Shown here piece after piece: positions 1 through 8,647 of a DNA stretch of 64,000 nucleotides (position 1 is the stretch's first letter; each line of letters opens with the position of its first letter). The notes below the pieces were generated by a model. That model was given only the letters and a program-made list of their open reading frames with translations, was not told the DNA's origin and did no database searches. The translations under genes and the position numbers were made by a program. Location: assembly GCA_964608315.1 (NCBI GenBank), contig CAZSNF010000005.1:62001-126000 (forward strand), in the 5' to 3' direction. Origin of the DNA: VXPQ01 sp964608315 (GTDB taxonomy: Bacteria > Bacteroidota > Rhodothermia > Rhodothermales > VXPQ01).

Positions 1-918
1 GCGCTCGCCGACCCGAAAAGCGCGCCCTCGGATTTTGCGCGTCCGGGCCACGTGTTTCCGCTTCGCTCCCAGGACGGCGGCGTGTTGCGGCGGACCGGAC
101 ATACCGAGGCCGCTGTGGACCTGGCCCGCCTGGCCGGATGCGCGCCGGTCGGAGCGCTGGTGGAAATCATGACCGAAGACGGCATGATGGCGCGTACGCC
201 AGACCTGATGGAAATGGCAGACCGGTTCGACCTCCGCATTATTACGATCAAGGACCTGATTGCCCACCGGATGACGACGGAATGTCTCGTACGGCGGGCG
301 GTGGAAATAGATTTACCCACCCTGTACGGGGAGTTCAGGCTGATTGCGTACCAGGATACGATCAGCGAGGAAATCCATCTGGCCCTGGTGAAGGGAACCT
401 GGTCGGAAAACGAACCCGTGCTCGCGCGCATCCATTCCCAGTGCGTAACAGGAGATATTTTCGGTTCGATGCGGTGCGATTGCGGGGAGCAACTGGCCAT
501 GGCGATGCAACAGGTGGAAGCCGAAGGGCGCGGCGTGGTGTTGTATATGAAACAGGAAGGGCGAGGAATCGGCCTGCTGAACAAACTGCGCGCCTACAAA
601 CTGCAACAGGAGGAGGGACTGGATACGGTCGACGCCAACGAGGCGCTTGGTTTCCGAATGGATCATCGCGATTACGGCATCGGGTGCCAGATTTTACGCG
701 ACCTGGGGATTCGCAAACTTCGGCTCCTGACGAATAATCCGACCAAGCGGGTAGGACTCGCCGGCTACGGACTGGAAATCGTGGAGCGCTGTCCCATAGA
801 GGCCTGTCCGAATACGATGAATCATCATTATCTCAAAACCAAGCGGGATCGCATGGGGCACCTGATTCTGGGCGCATCGGACGAGCACGACGCCGCCATG
901 CTCCGAAAAGTGCTGTAG
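1..918 (+). CDS. ribBA: RibBA, bifunctional riboflavin biosynthesis enzyme (5' end outside window)
   Basis: The 3' part of a bifunctional gene. The frame is open from base 1, and residues before the first possible GTG (52) already match the RibB family, so the true start lies upstream. The first ~300 bases encode the end of 3,4-dihydroxy-2-butanone-4-phosphate synthase (GHVFPLR, HTEAAVDLARLAG). From about base 310 on is GTP cyclohydrolase II, with the zinc-binding cluster SQCVTGDIFGSMRCDCG (442-486) and the EGRGIGL and NNPTKR substrate motifs. The enzyme converts GTP and ribulose 5-phosphate into the two riboflavin precursors in the cytosol. It converges on the leftward coaE cluster; the ~120 bases between them hold nothing I recognise. 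Confidence 0.95.
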   Translation, partial: ALADPKSAPSDFARPGHVFPLRSQDGGVLRRTGHTEAAVDLARLAGCAPVGALVEIMTEDGMMARTPDLMEMADRFDLRIITIKDLIAHRMTTECLVRRAVEIDLPTLYGEFRLIAYQDTISEEIHLALVKGTWSENEPVLARIHSQCVTGDIFGSMRCDCGEQLAMAMQQVEAEGRGVVLYMKQEGRGIGLLNKLRAYKLQQEEGLDTVDANEALGFRMDHRDYGIGCQILRDLGIRKLRLLTNNPTKRVGLAGYGLEIVERCPIEACPNTMNHHYLKTKRDRMGHLILGASDEHDAAMLRKVL

Positions 919-1038
919 CGCATATCTCCATCAGGCGGGATGACGGGAAAGTCGCTGCCTGAATTGCTTTGTATTCCTCCAGCGCCGCCTCGCAAGCCTC
1001 CGGGATTTGCAGACCTTGTCAGCGTATCCTGAAAGGAA

Positions 1039-1635
1039 TCAGGGGGACGTCATATCCCGGTACAACTGCTCGACCTTGCGGCGCAGTTGCTCCATATCGC
1101 CGTCGTTTTCGAGCACGACATCGGCGCGTCGCCGCAGCGCGGACGGATCGGCCTGATGCGTCATGCGGGCGATTACGTCCTCGCGCGGAACGCCGTCTCG
1201 CTTGCACGCCCGCTCAATGCGCGCCGGCGCCGGCGCATCCACCACGACCACCGCGTCCAGCTGCCGATCCGCACCCGCTTCGAAAATCAGGGCGGCCTCC
1301 TTTACCATGAGTGATACGTCCTCGCGCGCCGCTTGTTGCGCCGCCTCCTCGAACCGGCTCAGCACCCGGGGATGGATCAGGGCACTCATCTGATTGAGCA
1401 GAGCCTGGTCGGCAAACGCCAGGCGGGCCAGAAAACGCCTGTTCGGGGAGCCGTCGGGCAAGTAACTTTCCGGGCCGAACAAGCCGATGACGCCCTCGCG
1501 CACCGAGGCGTCTTCCGCGAGCAGGCGTTTCGCTTCGTCGTCTGCGTAGAACACCTGCGCGCCGAGTTCCCCGAGGATGCGGCATACCGTCGTTTTGCCG
1601 CTCCCGATACCGCCCGTTACGCCAAGTCGTTTCAT
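1039..1635 (-). CDS. coaE: Dephospho-CoA kinase
   Basis: 198 residues, the usual family size. The N-terminus MKRLGVTGGIGSGKTT is the P-loop that binds ATP; further on is YADDEAKRLL and the helix-rich CoA-binding lid. It catalyses the last step of coenzyme A synthesis, phosphorylating the 3'-OH of dephospho-CoA. An upstream in-frame extension to 1776 exists, but the P-loop almost always sits at residues 5-15 in this family, so ATG at 1635 is chosen. It lies 7 bases after the stop of the outer-membrane protein gene and is probably co-transcribed with it and the HIT gene. Confidence 0.95.
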   Translation of the reverse strand: MKRLGVTGGIGSGKTTVCRILGELGAQVFYADDEAKRLLAEDASVREGVIGLFGPESYLPDGSPNRRFLARLAFADQALLNQMSALIHPRVLSRFEEAAQQAAREDVSLMVKEAALIFEAGADRQLDAVVVVDAPAPARIERACKRDGVPREDVIARMTHQADPSALRRRADVVLENDGDMEQLRRKVEQLYRDMTSP

Positions 1636-1642
1636 GGGATAG

Positions 1643-3775
1643 TTACAAGCGCCAGGAAGCTGCCATGGAAATATTCGGAATGATTTTCCGGTCCCCGGAC
1701 CATGCAGCTTGCCGTATATGATCGGCGCGCGCTTCCGGGAGCGCCCCGTAGAGGCGTCGCCGGATGTTTTGCACATTGAGCCAGCCGTTCAGCCGGAGCA
1801 CGGATCGGTTCGGCATGGGCCAGGAGATCGAACAAACAGGACCCGCTTGCTCGATTATGGTTCGTCCCGGGCGCACGATGCTTGCCGTGACCGGTTTTCC
1901 GGCAGCGTCCAGTTGGCGCGTTCCGTCTTCGTTGCGGATATCGTACCGTACGGTCGCCGCCCGATCGAAGTCGCTCCGAATGAAGAGGCGGGCGCCAATG
2001 GAGGCCGTGACGCCTTTGCGCGTACGCACTTGCAAGCGCAGGCGCGCACTCCAGGTGCGCAACGTATCGAATGGAATTTCCGCAAAACGATCCCACAGCA
2101 GGCTCCCCAGGCGCAAATCGCTGAAACTGCCGTCCGCATACAGCGCAGGTCCGCTCCGAAAACGATGTTCTCCATCCAGCTCGTACCGTAATTCTCTCGC
2201 AGACTGGTCGATGGCTCTGCGGTCAGGCAGCGTAAAATCATGCACGGTATAGGTGGCCCGGATTTCCGTTCCCATGCGCAGCCGCGTACGATCCCCGGGC
2301 GTCCAGGTAAAGGCGGGCCGCAAACGCAGGGAACGGCGGATATTGTTTTCCGCAGAGCGGGCGGCGCTCAGATAAACGGTGTGATACCAGGCGCCCAGCA
2401 AACGCATCTCGGCGCTTGCTCTGCGGTTCATCGCTACGCGCATGCCCATTTCGCCTGCGTGGTGCACCTCGTCGCGGTCGTCCAGGTTCGCTTCGGGGGT
2501 GTCGTGTCGAAGAATGCTGCTGCTGCCGTCGAAGGTAACGGTAAATCGTCCGAGTCCGGCCCGCCCGCGGGCGTGCAGGGCGAACAATCCCTGGTCGTAG
2601 TCCGCCTGCTGGAGCAGATTGGCTTTTTGCGCCACTTGCGCCTGGGGCAGGTCCTCCCGGTTGGTCAGGCGGCGTCGTTCTGTTTCGGCGCCGGTTCGGA
2701 CCGAAAGGTTCGCCATGAAACGGCCCGCGTTCTGTACGCCGTATGCAACGCCTATTTGCCCGTCCACCTGGCGTCGGTTGAACGCCGTATCGAAGAAAAT
2801 AGCGTTTTCCGGCGCGCCCAGCGTACGGATCCGCCGCTGGTTCGTCCCGGCGTCCAGACTTCCCGTGAGCCGTATGGATCGGTAAACGGGAGCCTCGATA
2901 TTCATGCTTGCCTGCAACGTATCGCCAGCGGTGGCTTCCACGGTTTCCGAAACGCGATTTTCCGCGGCTCTGTTCAGGAACGAGGCGGCCTGATAGGCGT
3001 CGCGGCGATAATTGCTGTACCAGACATTCGTTGCGATGCGCAGGCGGTCGAGCGTACGGATCGCCTCGCCTTGCATATGCAGGGCCCGCCCCCGGCGCGG
3101 ATCAATGAACTGGTACGCCGCATCGCCCGCCACCCGGATGCGGTATGCGGCGGCGGACGCAGGGGACCATGTTACGCCAAGGGCGTACGCCGGGCCGATA
3201 TCCATGCGCAGCGGGGATTCGGCGACGCCGTCCCCGATTCCGGGCCGCCGATCCCACGCAAGACCGGCCGCCGGTTCGATGCGAAGACTTCGCTGCGGCT
3301 GAAAAAGCACCCCGGAGTACACTTCCTGCGAAAATACGCGACTTTGCGTGTACCAGTGGGAGCGCCCTCGCGCCTGCGCCGCCCAGCGCGTTCCCAAAGG
3401 GCGGTCGATACGCCAGCGGAGGATATTTTCGTCCCGAAAACTGAGCTGGTCTCCAAAAAGCGCGAACGCATCCGACTGAAACCGGTTATCAAGCGTGGCG
3501 CGCCATTTCCCGATTTCCTCGGAAAGCAGGGTTCTCGCGGTCCAGCGATACCGGTTGATGTCCCGCTCGAAGCCCGTTTCGATTCGCGGGCCTTCGCGAA
3601 GCGCCTGCAATCCGGCTTGTTCCGGGATCTGCGCCCGAACCGGCGATGCGACGAGCAGGACCGACAAACCCGCAAGCACGACTCGCCCGGGGCCTGCGCA
3701 AAAAGCGCTTCGAATGAATCCGCGCATGGCGAGGCCTGTGAAAACGGCGGTGCGGGACAAGCGAGGCCGAGACAT
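1643..3775 (-). CDS. Predicted outer-membrane beta-barrel protein, unknown function
   Basis: About 710 residues. The ATG at 3775 gives an arginine-rich N-terminus followed by a hydrophobic stretch (VVLAGLSVLLVASPVRA) and a likely signal-peptidase site before QIPEQAG. The body is rich in alternating polar/aromatic strands (RWRIDRPLGTRWAAQARGRSHWY, YSGVLFQPQRSLRIEPAAG) typical of a porin-like barrel in the outer membrane. The last residues, ISMAASWRL, resemble a terminal strand. No TonB plug or catalytic motif is visible and I cannot name a family. A second start at 3727 (MRGFIRSAF) would also leave a good signal peptide. It lies 40 bases downstream of the HIT gene and 7 bases upstream of coaE, probably one operon. 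Confidence 0.75.
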   Translation of the reverse strand: MSRPRLSRTAVFTGLAMRGFIRSAFCAGPGRVVLAGLSVLLVASPVRAQIPEQAGLQALREGPRIETGFERDINRYRWTARTLLSEEIGKWRATLDNRFQSDAFALFGDQLSFRDENILRWRIDRPLGTRWAAQARGRSHWYTQSRVFSQEVYSGVLFQPQRSLRIEPAAGLAWDRRPGIGDGVAESPLRMDIGPAYALGVTWSPASAAAYRIRVAGDAAYQFIDPRRGRALHMQGEAIRTLDRLRIATNVWYSNYRRDAYQAASFLNRAAENRVSETVEATAGDTLQASMNIEAPVYRSIRLTGSLDAGTNQRRIRTLGAPENAIFFDTAFNRRQVDGQIGVAYGVQNAGRFMANLSVRTGAETERRRLTNREDLPQAQVAQKANLLQQADYDQGLFALHARGRAGLGRFTVTFDGSSSILRHDTPEANLDDRDEVHHAGEMGMRVAMNRRASAEMRLLGAWYHTVYLSAARSAENNIRRSLRLRPAFTWTPGDRTRLRMGTEIRATYTVHDFTLPDRRAIDQSARELRYELDGEHRFRSGPALYADGSFSDLRLGSLLWDRFAEIPFDTLRTWSARLRLQVRTRKGVTASIGARLFIRSDFDRAATVRYDIRNEDGTRQLDAAGKPVTASIVRPGRTIIEQAGPVCSISWPMPNRSVLRLNGWLNVQNIRRRLYGALPEARADHIRQAAWSGDRKIIPNISMAASWRL

Positions 3776-3815
3776 GCGCTTGCGCGGCCCCGGAAAAGGC
3801 GCAGGGACGGCGAGA

Positions 3816-4163
3816 TCAGCCCGGCGGCCAGCCCAGAGATCGTCCGCCGAGAAGGTGCAGGTGAATATGGTCCACCGTTTGTCCGGCCGCCGGTCCGCAA
3901 TTGAAAACCGTTCGGTACCCTTCCGCCAGTTCTTCCCTGACGGCCAGTTCCCGCGCCACGGTAAAAAGGTGTCCAACCAGATTTTCATCCGCTTTGGTGA
4001 GGTCGTTCAACGATGGAACGGGTTTCCGCGGAACAATCAGGATATGTACGGGCGCCTGCGGAGCGATGTCCCGGAATGCGAAACATTGTTCGTCTTCATA
4101 CACCATATCGGACGGAATGTCTCCATCCGCAATTTTCTGAAAAAGCGTTCTGGTATCGGTCAT
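3816..4163 (-). CDS. HIT-family nucleotide hydrolase (HinT-like)
   Basis: 115 residues, normal for a prokaryotic HIT protein. It begins MTDTRTLFQKIADGDIPSD and carries VHILIVPRKPVPSLND and the histidine triad HIHLHLLGG near the C-terminus. HIT proteins hydrolyse purine nucleoside phosphoramidates (HinT-type) or related nucleotidyl bonds; the precise substrate cannot be told from sequence. The frame is open further upstream (to 4283), but ATG 4163 matches the family start. It is the first gene of a leftward cluster with the outer-membrane protein and coaE. The 420 bases upstream are AT-rich at 4290-4345, a plausible promoter zone. Confidence 0.9.
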   Translation of the reverse strand: MTDTRTLFQKIADGDIPSDMVYEDEQCFAFRDIAPQAPVHILIVPRKPVPSLNDLTKADENLVGHLFTVARELAVREELAEGYRTVFNCGPAAGQTVDHIHLHLLGGRSLGWPPG

Positions 4164-4587
4164 GTCGCCTGAAAACGTCGGGTCGCCGGGAGTATAGCGG
4201 CGCTGCGGGTTGATTGGACTGTGTTTTTGGAATTTATGGCCGTCTCTCTGGAAACGCAAGGCGGAACCACAGACCCTCCGCAATCGCCTTGCCTTAATTA
4301 TTTAATCTCGAAATTTTCGCGCCTTATTATTTTAACCGCCACCCCCCTGGAGACGCTCCCGCCTCTGGATTCAGGGCATGCCGCCGCCATCAGATTGCCT
4401 GCGGATGAACAACGCAGCTCCTCCCAATCCGGGGGCGGGCGCCCTCCTTCCCGGAGGGCGTTGGCGCCCGCGCCCGTGCTGCTTCGTCATTCCTTGCCAG
4501 CGCACCCCTCGCAGCCTCTGAACTTTGTGGACTTAATCAGAGTATCCTTTTCTCCATGAGGCCCTGTTTCCCCGTCCTGTTTATCTT
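4164..4587. other. Intergenic region between divergent HIT and PTPS genes
   Basis: A 424-base stretch with no convincing gene. It contains an AT-rich segment around 4290-4345, which could hold promoters for either divergent gene. There is a GC-rich inverted block around 4430-4470, and at 4478-4547 a truncated copy of the dispersed MITE-like repeat. Confidence 0.6.
4478..4547 (-). repeat. MITE-like element copy A (type 1, one end only)
   Basis: About 70 bases matching one end of the type-1 element: the block CTCGCAGCCTCTGAACTTTG followed by TTAATCAGAGTATCC. The other terminus is missing. It lies 40 bases upstream of the PTPS start. Confidence 0.8.
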
Positions 4588-5001
4588 ATGGCGCGCGTTT
4601 ACGTAACCCGCACCGTGCATTTTAACGCGGCGCACCGGCTGCACAATCCCGCAAAGTCCGACGCCTGGAATCGCCGCATGTACGGTCGGTGCAATAATCC
4701 GAACGGGCATGGGCACAATTACGCGCTGGAAGTGACTGTGGCCGGCGAACCCGACCAGGATACGGGATACGTTATCGACTTGTCCGATCTGAAGCGCATC
4801 GTTCAGGAAAAAATCGTAGACAAGTGCGACCATGCCCACCTGAATATGGACGTGGATTTCATGCAAGGCATTTTGCCGTCCACCGAGCAATTCGCCATAG
4901 CGATCTGGCGCGAACTGGAAGACGCCCTTCCGACAGGCGCATTGCATAAAGTCCGGCTCGCAGAAACAAACAACAACGCGGTGGAATATTTCGGCGAGTA
5001 A
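4588..5001 (+). CDS. 6-pyruvoyl-tetrahydropterin synthase (PTPS/QueD family)
   Basis: 137 residues. VHFNAAHRLHNP supplies one zinc-binding histidine, and RCNNPNGHGHNY supplies the catalytic cysteine and the other two. LDMD-like LNMDVDF, PSTEQFAIAIW and the terminal ETNNNAVEYFGE are also conserved. The cysteine spacing (C-N-N-P-N-G-H-G-H) and overall sequence resemble animal PTPS, which makes 6-pyruvoyl-tetrahydropterin from dihydroneopterin triphosphate, more than QueD of queuosine synthesis with its shorter Cys-His spacing. The neighbours folE and an SDR reductase fit a tetrahydrobiopterin-type pathway. Bacterial members are often annotated QueD, and a queuosine role cannot be excluded. Confidence 0.85.
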   Translation: MARVYVTRTVHFNAAHRLHNPAKSDAWNRRMYGRCNNPNGHGHNYALEVTVAGEPDQDTGYVIDLSDLKRIVQEKIVDKCDHAHLNMDVDFMQGILPSTEQFAIAIWRELEDALPTGALHKVRLAETNNNAVEYFGE

Positions 5002-5016
5002 CCCGCATTGTTTCAA

Positions 5017-5285
5017 GGATACTCTGATTAAATGTGCAAAGTTCAGAGGCTGCGAGGGGTGCGCTGACAAGGAATGACGAAGCAGCGTGGCAGGTCCCAT
5101 GTAATGAGGAATGACACAGCCAGCGCGCTCCTCGCAGCCTCCCGAAGGGCGCTTCATATCCGCCATGGCCCGAATCCGCAATGTTTACCGCTGATTTCAA
5201 CGACGCCAGCACAATGTCCTGTACGCGTGAACATGAAGCGCTGATCGAAGTAGATTTAATCAGAGGTTCCTTAATCAGAGTATCC
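5017..5285. repeat. MITE-like element copy B (type 1, full length)
   Basis: A 269-base element. The left end GGATACTCTGATTAA and the right end TTAATCAGAGTATCC are perfect inverted repeats. It is flanked by the direct repeat TCAA at 5013-5016 and 5286-5289, consistent with a 4-bp target-site duplication. Near the right end a second, internal terminus (AATCAGAGGTTCC followed by TTAA) precedes the outer one, suggesting nesting or end duplication. It fills the whole PTPS-folE gap: 16 bases after the PTPS stop and 20 bases before the folE ATG. Confidence 0.9.
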
Positions 5286-5305
5286 TCAACTACGTCATTA
5301 AGAGA

Positions 5306-5968
5306 ATGCCCGCACAGCCTTCGAACAACCAGAAAACCACGCAGACGGCCGCCCGCGCCCTTTCGCAACCGGTTTCTGTCCGCTACCGGCGACAGGATAT
5401 CTACGACGAGGCCACGACGGAAATCCTGTCCCGGCACGTAGCCGAAATGCTTCCCTTGCTGAACGAAGACCCTTCCCGCGAGGGATTGGTCAAAACGCCT
5501 GAGCGCATGGCCCGGGCGCTCCAGTTTCTTACGAAAGGGTACGGGATGGACCCGGAAGCCATCCTGAATTCCGCGCTGTTCGAAGAGGATTACAGCGAAA
5601 TGATTCTGGTGAAGGATATTGAGCTGTTTTCCTTGTGCGAACACCATATCCTTCCCTTCCACGGGCGGGCGCACGTGGCCTACATTCCGAACGGAAAGAT
5701 TGTGGGGCTGAGCAAGATTCCGCGCGTGGTGGAAGTATTCGCGCGTCGTCTTCAAGTGCAGGAGCGGCTTACCTTGCAGATACGGGACGTGCTGTCCGAC
5801 GTGCTGAAACCGCTGGGCGTCGCTGTCGTGATCGAGGCGATTCATTTGTGCATGATGATGCGCGGCGCAGAGAAACAAAATGCAGTAACGACGACCAGCG
5901 CCATGAACGGCGAGTTCATGAACGCGCCGACGCGGGCCGAATTCATGCGGTTGATCAACAAATCCTGA
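5306..5968 (+). CDS. folE: GTP cyclohydrolase I
   Basis: 220 residues, the typical FolE-1 size with a ~45-residue variable N-terminus. Motifs: LNEDPSREGLVKTPERMARA, LFSLCEHHILPFHGRAHVAYIP (zinc-binding Cys and two His), GLSKIPRVVEVFARRLQVQERLT and the second zinc Cys region IHLCMMMRGA. It opens the GTP ring to give dihydroneopterin triphosphate, feeding both folate and the PTPS product. It is encoded between PTPS and an SDR on the same strand, but separated from PTPS by MITE copy B, which must affect or supply its transcription. Confidence 0.96.
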   Translation: MPAQPSNNQKTTQTAARALSQPVSVRYRRQDIYDEATTEILSRHVAEMLPLLNEDPSREGLVKTPERMARALQFLTKGYGMDPEAILNSALFEEDYSEMILVKDIELFSLCEHHILPFHGRAHVAYIPNGKIVGLSKIPRVVEVFARRLQVQERLTLQIRDVLSDVLKPLGVAVVIEAIHLCMMMRGAEKQNAVTTTSAMNGEFMNAPTRAEFMRLINKS

Positions 5969-6010
5969 AGGCGCGCCGCCGGCTCCCTCAAAACGCTACT
6001 TTCCTGTTCC

Positions 6011-6712
6011 ATGCCCATCATATTGATAACCGGAGCAAGCCAGGGCATTGGCCGCGCCGTCGCCCAGACGTTCGCCGCCTTGCCCGACGCCCGCCTCGCC
6101 CTGACGGCGCGGAGCGAAGAAGGCTTGCGCGAGACCTGCGATTTGTCTCGCGCGCATGGCGCGGAAGCCCAGGCGTTTCCGTGCGACGTATCGGACGAAG
6201 CCGCGGTGGAAGCGATGGCGCAGTCCGTACGCGCCTCGCTGGGTACGCCGGACGTGATCGTGAACAATGCGGGGCTTTTCGAAACGGGTCCCGTGGTCGA
6301 TACGACGGTCGAGGCCTTTAATCGCCAGGTCGCGGTGAACCTGACCAGCGCCTTTATGGTTACCCGGGACTTTCTTCGGGAAATGCTGGAGCGGGGCAGC
6401 GGACATATTTTCTACATGGCGTCCGTGGCCTCGTTGCGCGCGTATCCCGGCGCGGCGGCCTATTGCGCCGCCAAACACGGGGTGCTTGGCCTGGCTCGCG
6501 CCATGCGGGAAGAAACGCGGGCGCGCGGGCTGCGCGTTACGGCGGTATTGCCGGGCGCCACCTGGACGCCCAGCTGGTACGGAAGCGACATGCCCCCGGA
6601 ACGGCTCATGCCCCCCGAAGACATTGCGCAGGCGATGCTTGATGCGTGGCGTCTGAGCAACCGCACCGTAGTGGAAGAACTGCTGCTCCGTCCCCGGGAG
6701 GGGGACGTATAA
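6011..6712 (+). CDS. Short-chain dehydrogenase/reductase (possible sepiapterin reductase-like)
   Basis: 233 residues, classical SDR. The Rossmann glycine motif TGASQGIGRA is near residue 8, then NNAG, a catalytic serine in MASVAS, and YCAAK (YxxxK). It uses NAD(P)H to reduce or oxidise a small carbonyl/alcohol substrate in the cytosol. By itself it could be any FabG-like SDR. Its position 42 bases after folE and downstream of PTPS suggests a pterin side-chain reductase such as sepiapterin reductase; that is inference from context. Four bases separate it from mltG, so these genes are likely co-transcribed. Confidence 0.85.
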   Translation: MPIILITGASQGIGRAVAQTFAALPDARLALTARSEEGLRETCDLSRAHGAEAQAFPCDVSDEAAVEAMAQSVRASLGTPDVIVNNAGLFETGPVVDTTVEAFNRQVAVNLTSAFMVTRDFLREMLERGSGHIFYMASVASLRAYPGAAAYCAAKHGVLGLARAMREETRARGLRVTAVLPGATWTPSWYGSDMPPERLMPPEDIAQAMLDAWRLSNRTVVEELLLRPREGDV

Positions 6713-6716
6713 ACGC

Positions 6717-7784
6717 ATGGACCCGATTGCTTTCCTCATGCGCCGCAAGCGCCTCATTGCGCAGATCGTTCTTGTTCTGACTGCCGCGAGCATGGCGCTT
6801 CTCGGGACGGCCGCATGGATTGCATTCAGGCCCAACACTCCCGATTTCGAAGGGCGGCGCACGGCGCGCATTCCGCCCGGCTCCGAATTCGAAGCGGTCG
6901 TCGATTCGCTGCATGCGAACGGCATTCTCCGGCGGACCGGCGCGTTTCGCTTCATGGCGCGCGCTACGGGGTGGGGCGATCAGATCAAGGCGGGGCATTA
7001 CGCCTTCGTCGCAGGCGCATCGAACCACGACATGCTGAGCGCGTTGCGGCGCGGATTGCAAGAACCGGTGCGCCTGACGATACCCCCCGGCGTACGTCCC
7101 GAGGCAGCGGCCTCGGCAGCCGCACGAAACATGTTCTTTTCCCCCGAAGATTTCGCCGCCGCGCTGGCCGATACGCAACTCGCCGACGCGCTGGGCGGCG
7201 ACAGCGCCGACCTCTTCGGCTACATACTGCCGGAAACATACCATTTCTACTGGCTTACCGGCGCGGAACATGCTGTGCGCGCCATCGCCGAAACCTTCGA
7301 CGCGTTCTTCGAGCGCGAACTGCGGGCCGGAGCGGACAGCCTGGGCATGTCGAAACGGGATGTGGCGACCCTCGCCAGCATTATCGAGTGGGAAGCCCTG
7401 CGCAACGAGGAAAAACCCATAATATCGGGCGTGTATCACAACCGGTTGCGCATTGGCATGAAGCTGGACGCCGATCCCACCATACAGTACATCGTGCTGC
7501 AACGGGAAGGAAACAAACGCCGCCTGCTCTACAGCGATTACCGCATTCCGCACCCTTTCAACACATACCTGCGCGCGGGATTGCCGCCGGGACCGCTGAA
7601 CAACCCGTCGCCTTCGTCGCTGCGCGCCGCGGTGCGCCCGGCCCGCCACGACTTTTTATACTTCGTAGCGACGGGCGACGGTACGCACCATTTCAGCAAA
7701 ACGCTTTCGGAACACATGCGAGCCGCGCAGCGCTACCATGCACTGATGCGGCAGCGGCGCGCCGCCCGGGAAGAAAACGGATAG
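6717..7784 (+). CDS. mltG: Endolytic murein transglycosylase MltG
   Basis: 355 residues. There is a cytoplasmic N-terminus and a single membrane helix at about 14-34. A LysM-like YceG N-domain (IPPGSEFEAVVDSLHANGIL, IKAGHYAFV) is followed by the catalytic domain with ASIIEWEA (family catalytic glutamate in the first E of IxE), VYHNRLRIGMKLDADPTIQY and INPYNTY-like PHPFNTYLRAGLPPGPLNNP. It cleaves nascent glycan strands in the periplasm and is thought to set glycan length. It follows the SDR by 4 bases. It converges with pdxH over a 25-base gap. Confidence 0.94.
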   Translation: MDPIAFLMRRKRLIAQIVLVLTAASMALLGTAAWIAFRPNTPDFEGRRTARIPPGSEFEAVVDSLHANGILRRTGAFRFMARATGWGDQIKAGHYAFVAGASNHDMLSALRRGLQEPVRLTIPPGVRPEAAASAAARNMFFSPEDFAAALADTQLADALGGDSADLFGYILPETYHFYWLTGAEHAVRAIAETFDAFFERELRAGADSLGMSKRDVATLASIIEWEALRNEEKPIISGVYHNRLRIGMKLDADPTIQYIVLQREGNKRRLLYSDYRIPHPFNTYLRAGLPPGPLNNPSPSSLRAAVRPARHDFLYFVATGDGTHHFSKTLSEHMRAAQRYHALMRQRRAAREENG

Positions 7785-7809
7785 CGTACGCCCGCAAAGA
7801 CAACATGCG

Positions 7810-8451
7810 TTACGGCCCCAGGCGCTCCACCCGCCATGCGCCCGCCTCGTCAAGGCGGTACGTCAAACGATCATGCAGGCGATTCGGGCGGCCTTGCCAG
7901 AACTCCAGTGCATGGGGCCGCAAAAGGTATCCGCCCCAATGTTCGGGACAAGGCACGTCGCGCCCTTCGTATTTCTTCCGCGCCGCCTCCATCGCAGCGA
8001 GCAGCGCCGTGCGATCCGCAAGCGGACGACTTTGCGCAGAAGCTACCGCCGCCAGTTGGCTCTCCCGCGGCCTGGACGCAAAATACGCCGCCGAAACAGC
8101 CCGACCCGTCCGCGCTGCCCGCCCCTCGACGCGCACCTGCCGATCCAGTTCGTTCCACCAGAACGTCAACGACGCCCACGGATTGGCCTCCAGTTCGCTC
8201 GCCTTGCGGCTGCCGTAATTCGTGTAGAAAACGAAGCCCCGCCGGTCGAACCCTTTCAACAGAACAATCCGGCTGGAAGGGCGGCCCCGGGCGTCGGCCG
8301 TGCCAAGCGCCATCGCATTCGGATCGCGGCCCTTGTCTTGCATGGCCCGCACCGCTTCCTCGAACCATACCCCGAACAACGCCATCGGATCGCCGCCGAC
8401 CGCATCGAAGGCGCTCCCCTCGTAGTCTCGCCTCAGCTTGCTTGCATCCAT
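7810..8451 (-). CDS. pdxH: Pyridoxamine 5'-phosphate oxidase
   Basis: 213 residues from the ATG at 8451 (a start at 8481 is possible but adds only ten non-conserved residues). FMN-binding motifs are visible: SRIVLLKGFDRRGFVFYTNYGSRK, FWWNELDRQVRVEG, and the C-terminal WGGYLLRPHALEFWQGRPNRLHDR signature. It oxidises pyridoxine or pyridoxamine 5'-phosphate to pyridoxal 5'-phosphate in the cytosol. It stands alone, convergent with mltG and divergent from proline dehydrogenase. Confidence 0.95.
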   Translation of the reverse strand: MDASKLRRDYEGSAFDAVGGDPMALFGVWFEEAVRAMQDKGRDPNAMALGTADARGRPSSRIVLLKGFDRRGFVFYTNYGSRKASELEANPWASLTFWWNELDRQVRVEGRAARTGRAVSAAYFASRPRESQLAAVASAQSRPLADRTALLAAMEAARKKYEGRDVPCPEHWGGYLLRPHALEFWQGRPNRLHDRLTYRLDEAGAWRVERLGP

Positions 8452-8647
8452 TGTATTATTCCCGGGAAATTGGACGGTCAAAGCCGGATCCCTGCCCGGC
8501 CCGAACGTTTAAGGAAAGATACCGTATTGAACGACCGGTTGGACAATAGGAGCCCGCAACGCTTGCGCTTGCAAAACGCACCCGTCGCCCTCCGGCAACG
8601 CCGTACGCCGTATCCGCCGCGCATAAGACAGAGGAGCGCTCCGCCCG

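Noticed and set aside
2240..3904. A 554-codon open frame antisense to the outer-membrane protein
   Set aside because: The leftward frame has a signal peptide and barrel-like pattern and fits operon spacing; the rightward one has no domain and is Arg/Gly/Pro rich.
5017..5285. Reading the dispersed elements as small genes
   Set aside because: Frames inside differ between copies and are broken by indels; similarity is at DNA level and at the palindromic ends.
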